Part shown: one piece after another, positions 24,967 to 32,457 of the stretch | Layout of the letters: every line of letters starts with the position of its first letter | Position numbering within the stretch: position 1 is the stretch's first letter | Source: Paraburkholderia ribeironis | GTDB lineage: Bacteria > Pseudomonadota > Gammaproteobacteria > Burkholderiales > Burkholderiaceae | Assembly: GCF_900019265.1 (NCBI RefSeq) | Contig: NZ_CYGX02000045.1 | Span: 62,364 to 126,363 of the forward strand | Direction of reading: 5' to 3' | DNA: 64,000 nt | Program-made: the position numbers and the translations under genes | Notes under the pieces: generated by a model | Databases searched by the model: none | What the model was told of the DNA's origin: nothing | The model's input: only the letters and a program-made list of their open reading frames with translations

Positions 24967-25694
24967 AGACCGAAGCATTGTTTCGTCAGGATGCCTACTT
25001 AAGAAGCTGCGAGGCACGGATCATTCGCGTCGATGGCGAAGGACTGCTGTTGGACCGAACCGTGTTTTATCCCCAAGGTGGCGGGCAAGCCGGAGACAGC
25101 GGATGGCTTACCCTGGACGACGGCACCCGGCTGCGTATCGCCGATACGCGCCGGGCAAAGTTCGACGGCTCGGGGCCCGACGATGCAATGCACATGCCGG
25201 ATGTGGGTCAAGACTCGGTGCAGGCCAGGTTCGTGGAGGGCCAGCTTGTCTGTGCGGAGATAGATTGGGAACGCCGCTATCGGCATATGCGCTTGCACAC
25301 GGCGGCGCATTTACTGTGCGCAGTCTTGCCATTCCCGGTTGATGGCTGCAGCATTACGGCTGACTACGCACGCCTCGATTTTGTCACCAGCGATCCGCTG
25401 GCGCGTGACACCATCGACGTTGCTCTTGCAGAACTGGTCGCCAGACGGGCGGTGGTGTCGATCGACACGATGACCGACGCGGCACTGGAGGCCAACCCGG
25501 ACCTTGTGCGCACTATGAGTGTGAAGCCGCCGGTGGGGACCGGACGGGTTCGCCTGGTAAGAGTCGAGGGCGTGGATTTGCAGCCTTGCGGCGGCACGCA
25601 TGTGGCCAACACGTCAGAAGTGGGCGCGGTGCGTGTCGCGAGGATGGAAAAGAAAACCGCGCGTACGCGCCGTGTCGTCTTGACGCTGGAATAG
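24963..25694 (+). CDS. AlaX-type alanyl-tRNA editing protein
   Basis: A 243-residue free-standing editing domain related to the second additional domain of AlaRS. It begins with the glycine-rich FYPQGGGQAGDSG strand region and has the zinc motifs HTAAHLL (HxxxH, near residue 115) and CGGTHV (Cys/His, near 212). AlaX proteins hydrolyse Ser-tRNA(Ala) and sometimes Gly-tRNA(Ala). Its ATG overlaps the cysE stop (ATGA), so it is firmly part of the cysteine operon. Editing here may guard against mischarging when serine pools shift, or the fold may act on a cysteine- or serine-linked intermediate. That second idea is speculation. Confidence 0.9.
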   Translation: MKTEALFRQDAYLRSCEARIIRVDGEGLLLDRTVFYPQGGGQAGDSGWLTLDDGTRLRIADTRRAKFDGSGPDDAMHMPDVGQDSVQARFVEGQLVCAEIDWERRYRHMRLHTAAHLLCAVLPFPVDGCSITADYARLDFVTSDPLARDTIDVALAELVARRAVVSIDTMTDAALEANPDLVRTMSVKPPVGTGRVRLVRVEGVDLQPCGGTHVANTSEVGAVRVARMEKKTARTRRVVLTLE

Positions 25695-25908
25695 CGACAA
25701 CGTCCATCATCCCGATCGCCACAGGCCGCCCGCAGCAAGCTCGCCTTGCGTGTCCTTCGCGCTGGGGGGCCGAACCCGTTGATCTGTTTGGCGTCCCCCA
25801 GGCGAGCGACCGAATCAGTCTTTTCCATTCCCCTCCGCCACTCCCCCACGCGCGCCAACAGCCCGGCCGTACAAGGCCGCAGCACGCGCTCCGCGCTCGT
25901 CCGCGAAT

Positions 25909-25985
25909 CAAAAAAAGTGCCATTGAATCTACTTTTTGTGTAGGGACGCGTGGTCCTTCCTCAAATATTCTTACGCCATCGAGAT
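25909..25985 (+). repeat. Dispersed ~75-bp repeat, copy A
   Basis: Copy A of a repeat also found at 42064-42140 (inverted), 42334-42408 and 45721-45785. The shared core has an A-run, TGCC-(N)-TGAATCTA, then TTTTTGTGTAGGGACG and, about 15 bp on, TCAAATATTCTT. It lies in the 350-bp gap between alaX and the aromatic gene block; nothing else is seen in that gap (25695-26045). Confidence 0.75.
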
Positions 25986-26045
25986 GCCCCGTCCGGCGCT
26001 GGAGCTATCAACCAGGCGCCGGCGACGACTAATCCACAGGAGAGG

Positions 26046-27023
26046 ATGTTGACCAAGAAAGTCCCGCTCAAGATCGCAATCGCTGAGCATCCGCACACGT
26101 CGGCCATCCGCAACGGGTCCATTCCCATCGAGGGCGTGGATGCCGAGTTCGTTACAGTCAAGCCGCAAATCGGCGCGTTCCGCCGTATGGTGCGTGATGT
26201 CGAGTTCGACGTTTGCGAACTGGCGCCGACCACCTACATCATCGCGCGTGCCTATGGCGCGCTGTTTGTCGGATTGCCGATTTTCGTCGTGCGACGTTTT
26301 CATCATGGCGGCCTGCTGGTGCGCCCGGACGCGGGGATCAAGATCCCGAAAGATCTCGAAGGCAAAAAGGTGGGCGTGCGCGCCTATTCGGTCACGACCG
26401 GCGTGTGGACGCGTCAGGTGTTGATCGACGAGTTCGGTCTCGATTCGTCGAAGGTCACATGGGTGGTCGACGACGAAGAGCATGTCACGCAGCTCAAGCT
26501 GCCGTCGAACGTCATTCATGCGCCGGCGGGAAGCTCGCTGGCGGAAATGATGGCCTCGGGCGAACTGTCGGCGGGCTTCGACGCGGCCGCAGGCATTGGC
26601 CGCACCGGCGCGCCGACGGGCGGCTGGCAGGAAGTCGAGGCCAACTATCCGGATCTGTTGCCGAACGCGGCGGAGCTCGAGAAGGAGTATTACGGGCGCA
26701 CCGGCGTTTATCCGATGCACGGCACGATTGTCGTCAAGGACTCGGTGCTGGCTGAGCATCCGTGGATCGCGAAATCGATTTTCGATGCGTTTGCGCAGGC
26801 CAAGAAGGAATGGCTGGCGCGTCTCGATGCTGGTGAGGCGGTTAGCGCTAGCGACAAGAAGTACATCGCGCTGCGCGAGATCGTTGGACATGATCCGCTG
26901 CCGTATGGGCTTCAGGAAAATCTCAAGACGATTGAGACGCTGGAAGCGACTGCGTTCAAGCAGGGGCTTACGCCGCGGCGGATGTCTATTGGGGAGCTGT
27001 TTGTGGATCCGCTGGCTGGCTGA
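26046..27023 (+). CDS. 4,5-dihydroxyphthalate decarboxylase-like protein (first copy)
   Basis: A 325-residue protein with a periplasmic-binding-protein-like fold but no signal peptide. It begins VPLKIAIAEHPHTSAIRNG and has FDVCELAPTTYIIARAYG and DLEGKKVGVRAYSVTTGVWTRQ. This is the arrangement of the Pht5-type 4,5-dihydroxyphthalate decarboxylases. A paralogue with the same blocks lies at 34031. The family removes a carboxyl group from dihydroxyphthalate to give protocatechuate; the substrate here is unproven. AGGAG lies just upstream of ATG 26046 (a TTG at 26049 is nearly as good). It is the first gene of the block and is separated from ligJ by REP-like hairpins. Confidence 0.82.
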   Translation: MLTKKVPLKIAIAEHPHTSAIRNGSIPIEGVDAEFVTVKPQIGAFRRMVRDVEFDVCELAPTTYIIARAYGALFVGLPIFVVRRFHHGGLLVRPDAGIKIPKDLEGKKVGVRAYSVTTGVWTRQVLIDEFGLDSSKVTWVVDDEEHVTQLKLPSNVIHAPAGSSLAEMMASGELSAGFDAAAGIGRTGAPTGGWQEVEANYPDLLPNAAELEKEYYGRTGVYPMHGTIVVKDSVLAEHPWIAKSIFDAFAQAKKEWLARLDAGEAVSASDKKYIALREIVGHDPLPYGLQENLKTIETLEATAFKQGLTPRRMSIGELFVDPLAG

Positions 27024-27048
27024 TTTCGACGCAAGTGCGTTGTGTGGG

Positions 27049-27187
27049 ATCGGAGTAAGTGCTTTGCATGGGACCAGAATAACGCGCTAAAGCGCGAACT
27101 CTGGTCGACAGCTAAAGCGCCAACTCTGATCGACCGCGACTGCGTCGCATGGGACGGGAGTAAGCGCTAAAGCGCCAACTCCCGTCG
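27049..27187. repeat. REP-like hairpins, one nested inside another
   Basis: Three related palindromes share the core GCGCTAAAGCGC. An outer pair (27049-27068 with 27112-27132; GATCGGAGT against ACTCTGATC) encloses an inner hairpin (27073-27107; GACCAGA against TCTGGTC). A third hairpin follows (27154-27187; GACGGGAGT against ACTCCCGTC). They lie between the first decarboxylase-like gene and ligJ. They may attenuate or stabilise the operon mRNA. Confidence 0.8.
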
Positions 27188-27201
27188 ACAAAGGAACCAA
27201 C

Positions 27202-28227
27202 ATGATTATTGATTGCCACGGTCACTTCACGACCGTACCCGCTTCTTTCCGCGCCTGGCGCGCAAAACAGGTTGAATTCGCCAACGATCCCGCCAACGCC
27301 CCTTCGCGCGACGGCGCCTATGTGAGCGACGACGAAATCCGCGAAGCCATCGGCAACGGCCAGCTCAAGCTGCAACGCGAGCGCGGCAGCGACCTCACGC
27401 TGTTCTCGCCAATCGCCGGACTGATGAGCCACCATCTGGGCAACGAGCGCACGAGCCTGGAATGGGCCGAAGTCTCGAACGACCTCGTGTATCGCGTGAC
27501 GGAACTCTATCCGGACAACTTCGCGCCAGTGTGTCAGTTGCCGCAATCCCCAGGCGTCGCGCCGGCGAACTCCGTTGCGGAATTGCGCCGTTGCGTCGAG
27601 CAAATGGGTTTCGTCGGTTGTAACCTGAACCCGGACCCGAGCGGCGGCTACTGGACCGGCAAGCCGATGACCGACCGCGAGTGGTATCCGCTCTACGAAG
27701 CACTGGTCGATCTCGACGTGCCCGCAATGATCCACGTCGCGGCATCGTGCAACCCGTGCTTCCACGGCACGGGCGCACACTACCTGAACGCGGATACGTC
27801 GGTGTTCATGCAGATTCTGCAATCCGACCTGTTCAAGGATTTCCCGACGCTGCGCCTCGTGATCCCGCACGGCGGCGGCGCGGTGCCGTATCACTGGGGA
27901 CGCTATCGCGGCATGTCGCTCGAAATGCGTGAACGCCCGCTCGAAGGTCTGCTGAACAACATCTTCTTCGACTCGTGCGTTTATCACAAGCCAGGCGTCG
28001 AGTTGCTGACCAAGGTGATCCCGTCCGACAACGTGCTGTTCGGCTCGGAAATGATCGGCGCGGTGCGCGGCAAAGACCCGGCGACCGGCCAGTACTTCGA
28101 CGACACCAAGCGCTATATCGACGCATGCGCGGCGCTGTCGGACCAAGACCGCTACAAGATCTTCGAAGGCAACGCACGCCGCGTCTATCCGCGCCTCGAT
28201 GCGCGCCTCAAAGCGCGCGGTAAATAA
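27202..28227 (+). CDS. ligJ: 4-oxalomesaconate hydratase
   Basis: A 341-residue amidohydrolase-superfamily enzyme that follows Sphingobium LigJ almost throughout (recalled): IIDCHGHFTT at the start (metal HxH), VSDDEIREAI, RGSDLTLFSP, PQSPGVAPA, NLNPDPSGGYW, HYLNADTSVFM, IPHGGGAVPYHWGRYRG, SEMIGAVRGKDPATGQY and EGNARRVYPRLD. It hydrates 4-oxalomesaconate, the product of protocatechuate 4,5-cleavage after oxidation or of gallate cleavage, to 4-carboxy-4-hydroxy-2-oxoadipate. AAAGGA precedes the ATG. It heads the run of catabolic genes up to 34.9 kb. This is the most diagnostic gene of the block for meta-cleavage chemistry. Confidence 0.9.
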   Translation: MIIDCHGHFTTVPASFRAWRAKQVEFANDPANAPSRDGAYVSDDEIREAIGNGQLKLQRERGSDLTLFSPIAGLMSHHLGNERTSLEWAEVSNDLVYRVTELYPDNFAPVCQLPQSPGVAPANSVAELRRCVEQMGFVGCNLNPDPSGGYWTGKPMTDREWYPLYEALVDLDVPAMIHVAASCNPCFHGTGAHYLNADTSVFMQILQSDLFKDFPTLRLVIPHGGGAVPYHWGRYRGMSLEMRERPLEGLLNNIFFDSCVYHKPGVELLTKVIPSDNVLFGSEMIGAVRGKDPATGQYFDDTKRYIDACAALSDQDRYKIFEGNARRVYPRLDARLKARGK

Positions 28228-28288
28228 GGGCAATCGGCATCGGCTCAAACCGCATGCCGCATGCAACGGCAAAAGCACAGAGACACTC

Positions 28289-29134
28289 ATGACAATCGTT
28301 GATATTCACCCGCACATCATCTCCGACGACGAAACCAGCTATCCGCCGGCACCGTTGTTCGGCAAGCGCTCGGATTGGTCGAAGGAGCGTCCGACCACCG
28401 TCGAGACGCTGATCGCGGCAATGGATGCTGCCGGGGTCGCGAAGGCCGCCGTCGTGCATTCGTCGACCACCTACGGCTTCGACAACAGCTACGTGGTCGA
28501 CGGCTGCGCGAAGTACGCGGACCGCCTGGTTGCCGTCGGCTCAGTCGACGTGCTGCAGGAAGACGCGCCCAGGCGCATTCGCGAATGGGTCGGCCTCGGC
28601 CTCGCGGGCTTGCGCCTGTTCACGGGCGGCAGCACCAAGGAGTTCGACCCGAGCGAGCTGGGTGATCCGCGTTCGTTTCCGGCGTGGGAACTGTGCGGCG
28701 AACTGGGCCTGCCGATGTGCATCCAGACCGGCCCGATCGGCCTGCCGCAGGTGACGACGCTCGCGAAGCGCTTCCCGAAGGTCGCGATCATTCTCGATCA
28801 CCTGGGTCGCCCGGAAGTCGCGGATGGAGCGCCGTATGCGAAGGCGCAAAGCCTGTTCGACCTCGCGCCGCTCGAGAACATCTACCTGAAGCTCACGCCG
28901 CGCATCTTCGGCGACGTGAAGAAGGAAAAGGCGAGCGCCGAAACGTTCTTCCCGCGCGTGGTCGACGCATTCGGCGCAAAACGGATGGCGTGGGGCTCCA
29001 ACTATCCGACCTCGCCGGGCACGCTCGCGGACATTCTCGCGACCGCCCAGGCAGGTCTGGCATGCCTGAGCGACGCAGACCGCGAGTGGATTTTCGGCAA
29101 AACCGCGCAGCAGCTGTATCCGGCCCTGGCCTGA
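28289..29134 (+). CDS. TIM-barrel amidohydrolase (lactonase-like)
   Basis: A 281-residue metal-dependent hydrolase. It opens with IVDIHPHIISDD (DxHxH-type metal site) and has AAVVHSSTTYGFDN, HLGRPEV near residue 170 and the conserved Asn/Pro region MAWGSNYPTSPGTLADI near 245. It belongs to the same broad group (COG3618-like) as LigI 2-pyrone-4,6-dicarboxylate lactonase. It lies between ligJ and an MFS gene, so hydrolysis of a pyrone or lactone intermediate is reasonable but not proven. The start at 28289 is favoured because residues upstream have no family character. Confidence 0.83.
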   Translation: MTIVDIHPHIISDDETSYPPAPLFGKRSDWSKERPTTVETLIAAMDAAGVAKAAVVHSSTTYGFDNSYVVDGCAKYADRLVAVGSVDVLQEDAPRRIREWVGLGLAGLRLFTGGSTKEFDPSELGDPRSFPAWELCGELGLPMCIQTGPIGLPQVTTLAKRFPKVAIILDHLGRPEVADGAPYAKAQSLFDLAPLENIYLKLTPRIFGDVKKEKASAETFFPRVVDAFGAKRMAWGSNYPTSPGTLADILATAQAGLACLSDADREWIFGKTAQQLYPALA

Positions 29135-29229
29135 AGTCCTGTCGCATTCGGGCCGGCCTTCGAGGGCGCCACAGGTGCTCTGCGGTGGCCGGCACGCGCA
29201 ATTCAATCAAACTCAAGAGATAGAAACAG

Positions 29230-30510
29230 ATGGAGACAGGCCAACCTGAACGGCCCGGGATCGCGAGCCGTTGGACCGTACTCGCGCTCCTTGCGATCGG
29301 AGTTCTGATTTCCTTTATCGATCGCACCAGTATTTCCTCGACACTGGCGGACGCAGGTTTCGTTCAACACTTTGCGCTCACGGACATCGATCGCGGCTGG
29401 ATCAATGCGGCCTTCTTCTGGTCGTATGGCGTATTCCAGGTGCCGATGGGCTGGGTGGCCGACCGCTACGGCGTGAAATGGCCGTACGCAATCAGCTTCG
29501 CGCTGTGGTGCATCGCGACCGCGCTGATGGGGGCGGTGACGGCGCTCGCGAGCCTCGTCGCGATGCGGCTGATCATCGGCATGGCCGAAGCCATTGTGAT
29601 TCCGGCGAGCTACCGCTGGATTCGCAACAACTTCGACGAAAGACAGAATGGTCTTGCGGTCGGCATCCTGGCGATGGGCAACAAGTTCGGTCCGGCACTC
29701 GGTGCACCGGTCGGTGCCTGGTTCATCGTCAATTACTCGTGGCAGGTCATGTTCGTCGCGACCGGCGTGGTTGGCTTGCTCTGGCTCGCTCCGTGGCTGC
29801 TGATGGTCCGCAATGACTTTCCGTCGGGAGTGGAAGTCAAGCAGAGGAATCGAAGCGCCCGCTCGGTCACGCTCGTCAGTATCTTGTCGAGCCCGGTCGT
29901 GTGGGGCGGCATGATCACCAACTTCTGCTACGGCTATTTCACTTTCTATTGCATGACCTGGATGCCTGCCTATCTGGTCGAGCAACACAACCTGTCGCTG
30001 TCGAGGTCCGGACTCTTCACCTTCTTCAGCTTCGCCGGGATCGCAATCGTCGCGGCGCTCGCGGGTTGGGCAGCGGACCGGATCATCGCGCGGGGCGCGA
30101 ATCCTATTCTGGTTCGCAAGGCATTCATCATCGCGGGCTTCGTGGGCGGCTGCACCGTTCTGCTCGGCGCCTATGCGCACTCGCTCGACATGGCCCTGTT
30201 CTGGAATGTGCTGTCGCTATCGCTGCTTGGCCTGACCACTGCGAACAACCTTGTGCTGTCCCGCCTGAGCTTGATCCCGAAGCAGGCGATCGGTCTGGTC
30301 ACGGGCGTGCAGCAGTTGGCCACCAGTCTCGCGGGCGGCGTGGCGGCAAGCCTGTCGGGCTGGCTACTGCACGTCAGCGGAAGCTACGACCTGCCGATGA
30401 TGGTGATTCTGGGCTTCCTCGTTGTCGGCGCGCTGGCGACGGCGATCCTGTATCGGCCCGAATGGGCGCCGAAGGTGAGCGACGCGCCGGGTTCGCTGCG
30501 AAGCGCCTAG
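29230..30510 (+). CDS. MFS anion:cation symporter-type aromatic acid transporter
   Basis: A 426-residue MFS protein with 12 hydrophobic segments. GWVADRYGVKWPY follows TM2 and RLIIGMAEAIVIPASYRWI lies in TM4, typical of the ACS family that includes phthalate, glucarate and galactonate permeases. A close paralogue is encoded at 37489-38811 on the other strand: FCYGYFTFYCMTWMPAYLVE here against FCYSYFTFYCMTWMPAYLVE there. Position inside the catabolic operon suggests proton-coupled uptake of the aromatic substrate. Confidence 0.92.
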   Translation: METGQPERPGIASRWTVLALLAIGVLISFIDRTSISSTLADAGFVQHFALTDIDRGWINAAFFWSYGVFQVPMGWVADRYGVKWPYAISFALWCIATALMGAVTALASLVAMRLIIGMAEAIVIPASYRWIRNNFDERQNGLAVGILAMGNKFGPALGAPVGAWFIVNYSWQVMFVATGVVGLLWLAPWLLMVRNDFPSGVEVKQRNRSARSVTLVSILSSPVVWGGMITNFCYGYFTFYCMTWMPAYLVEQHNLSLSRSGLFTFFSFAGIAIVAALAGWAADRIIARGANPILVRKAFIIAGFVGGCTVLLGAYAHSLDMALFWNVLSLSLLGLTTANNLVLSRLSLIPKQAIGLVTGVQQLATSLAGGVAASLSGWLLHVSGSYDLPMMVILGFLVVGALATAILYRPEWAPKVSDAPGSLRSA

Positions 30511-30573
30511 ACATCACGGCATGGCCGGCACAGCCGGCCCTGTTGAACACACCAATTCACTGAGAAACCACAC

Positions 30574-31560
30574 ATGGCGAAGATTGTATTCGGGATGGCG
30601 GTGCCGCATAGCGGCATGCTGGGCCAGGCACCGGAAGACTGGCTGAAGAACGGCGAGCGGGACCGCAACAACCCGGAATTGTGGTATCGCAATCGGACCT
30701 GGACTTACCCCGAGCTGGAAGCGCACCGCGAAGCCGCGTTCGACAAATTCCTGACGCTCGAGGAGCGCACTGCGCGCGCCGCACGCTGCCGTACTGCGCT
30801 CGACACAATGGCCGCCGCCTACCGTGACGCCAACATCGATGTCGCGATCGTTCTGGGTAAGGATCAAAAGGAAATCTTCACGGATTTCTCGCCATCGATC
30901 GCTATCTACAGCGGTGAAGAAGTGCACAACGGTCCGCCGCAGCGCGCGGTCTATGCACCGGACCACCACGTCACGCACAAGTGTCATCCGAAGCTGGCCA
31001 CGTATCTCATCGAGCACTTCCAGCGCGAAGGTTTCGATCTGACCGATCTCTTTGCGTGGCCCGATAACGTGTGGATGAAGCCGCTGCCGGAGTATCCAGT
31101 GGTGCCGCATGCGTACAGCTTCGTTTATCACCAGATCATGGGCGATAACCCGCCGCCGCATGTGCCGATCATCATGAACTGCTTCTACCCGCCGACGCAG
31201 CCGTCGATGTCGCGTTGCATCGAATTCGGACGGGTGCTGCGTGATGCGATCAATGCATGGCCTGACGATGTCCGTGTCGGCATCTTCGCTTCGGGTGGCC
31301 TGTCGCACTTCGTCAACGACGAGGAGTTCGACCACCGCATCATGAAGATGCTGGCGAGCTATGACTATGACGGCCTTGCAGCGGTGGATAACCGCTCATA
31401 CCAGTCGGGCACTTCCGAAATCAAACTCTACGTGAGCGTGATGAAGGCGGTCCAGGAAACCGGCGCCGAGATGACACTGGTGGACTACGTCCCCTGCTGG
31501 CGCACACCCGCCGGCACCGGCGAAGGCATGGGTTTCATGTACTGGAAGTCGGCGGACTGA
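30574..31560 (+). CDS. LigB-type extradiol ring-cleavage dioxygenase
   Basis: A 328-residue class III extradiol dioxygenase of the LigB superfamily. VFGMAVPHSGMLGQ contributes the first iron-ligand histidine, NCFYPPTQPS lies mid-protein, and IFASGGLSHFVNDEEFD near residue 235 corresponds to the GGLSH catalytic-His block of LigB. No LigA (alpha) gene is adjacent; a LigA-like gene exists 30 kb away at 60.5 kb. It would open a catechol- or gallate-like ring next to the hydroxyls (meta-cleavage). With LigJ and an aldolase following, protocatechuate or gallate-type substrates are favoured. Confidence 0.85.
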   Translation: MAKIVFGMAVPHSGMLGQAPEDWLKNGERDRNNPELWYRNRTWTYPELEAHREAAFDKFLTLEERTARAARCRTALDTMAAAYRDANIDVAIVLGKDQKEIFTDFSPSIAIYSGEEVHNGPPQRAVYAPDHHVTHKCHPKLATYLIEHFQREGFDLTDLFAWPDNVWMKPLPEYPVVPHAYSFVYHQIMGDNPPPHVPIIMNCFYPPTQPSMSRCIEFGRVLRDAINAWPDDVRVGIFASGGLSHFVNDEEFDHRIMKMLASYDYDGLAAVDNRSYQSGTSEIKLYVSVMKAVQETGAEMTLVDYVPCWRTPAGTGEGMGFMYWKSAD

Positions 31561-31599
31561 TCTGGCCTCAGCTGCCCAATTCACGAGAGAGAAAAGACT

Positions 31600-32457
31600 A
31601 TGAGCGACACCCGCCTCAACGGCATCATTCGCGCGTTCGAATCCGGCAAGCCCGCTTTCACCGCATTTTCCAAGTTGGACAAGCAGACCGCGATCGAGAT
31701 GAGCGATGCCCCGTATGACGGCATCATCTTCGAGATGGAGCACAACCCGTACGACGTGACGGCACTCGGCGACGCGTTGCAATACTTGCTCAACCGTAAG
31801 CAGATTGCCGAGTCCGGTTCGGTCGCGCCGCGCGTCACACCGATTGCCCGTATTCCGGCCAATGGCGCGGAAATGAATCAGGCCTTCGCCAAGCAGGTGC
31901 TCGATCGCGGCGCCTATGGCGTGGTGTGGCCGCATGTGGCGACCGTCGAGCAGGCTTATAACGCTGTCGCGTCGTGCCGCTATGCACGTCCGAAGAATGC
32001 GCCGCTGTATGAACCCAAGGGCGTGCGCGGTGACGGCCCTGCCACGGCGGCGCGCTACTGGGGATTGAGCATGGCCGACTACTACAGGAAGGCTGACGTG
32101 TGGCCGCTCGCGCCGGAGGGCGAGATTCTCGTCGGGCTGATGTGCGAAAGTACCCAGGCGATCGAAAACCTCGACGACATTCTGTCGAATGTGCCCGGCA
32201 TCGGTTTCATCCTGATTGGCGAGGGCGACCTCAGCCAGGAACTCGGCTTTCCGCGCCAATACGAGCATCCCGAAGTGCTCGACGCGATGCGCAGGATCGT
32301 CGCAACTTGCCACAAGCACAACGTCGTGGTCGGCAATCCACATGTCACCGCCAAGAATCACGAGCGCCTGCTCAAGGAAGGGTATCGCTTCCTGATGTCG
32401 GCTCCGCAACGCAGCTATGGCGTTGTCGGCGCGGCGCGCGAGTTGGCGGGGTATTGA
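31600..32457 (+). CDS. HpcH/HpaI-type aldolase
   Basis: A 285-residue TIM-barrel aldolase of the HpaI/citrate-lyase group. YDGIIFEMEHNPYD near the start supplies an acidic metal ligand, TPIARIPANG and GAYGVVWPHVATVEQA are the typical central blocks, and LVGLMCESTQAIEN and FILIGEGDLSQELGF give the Glu/Asp metal site. Family members perform retro-aldol cleavage to pyruvate plus an aldehyde or oxaloacetate. It may split 4-carboxy-4-hydroxy-2-oxoadipate or a similar hydroxy-oxoacid, taking the place of LigK. GAGAGAGAAAAG precedes the ATG, and its stop abuts the next start (TGAATG). Confidence 0.87.
   Translation: MSDTRLNGIIRAFESGKPAFTAFSKLDKQTAIEMSDAPYDGIIFEMEHNPYDVTALGDALQYLLNRKQIAESGSVAPRVTPIARIPANGAEMNQAFAKQVLDRGAYGVVWPHVATVEQAYNAVASCRYARPKNAPLYEPKGVRGDGPATAARYWGLSMADYYRKADVWPLAPEGEILVGLMCESTQAIENLDDILSNVPGIGFILIGEGDLSQELGFPRQYEHPEVLDAMRRIVATCHKHNVVVGNPHVTAKNHERLLKEGYRFLMSAPQRSYGVVGAARELAGY

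Noticed and set aside
26046..27023. Annotation as an ABC transporter binding protein
   Set aside because: No signal peptide and no permease or ATPase genes; motifs fit the decarboxylase branch of the fold better.
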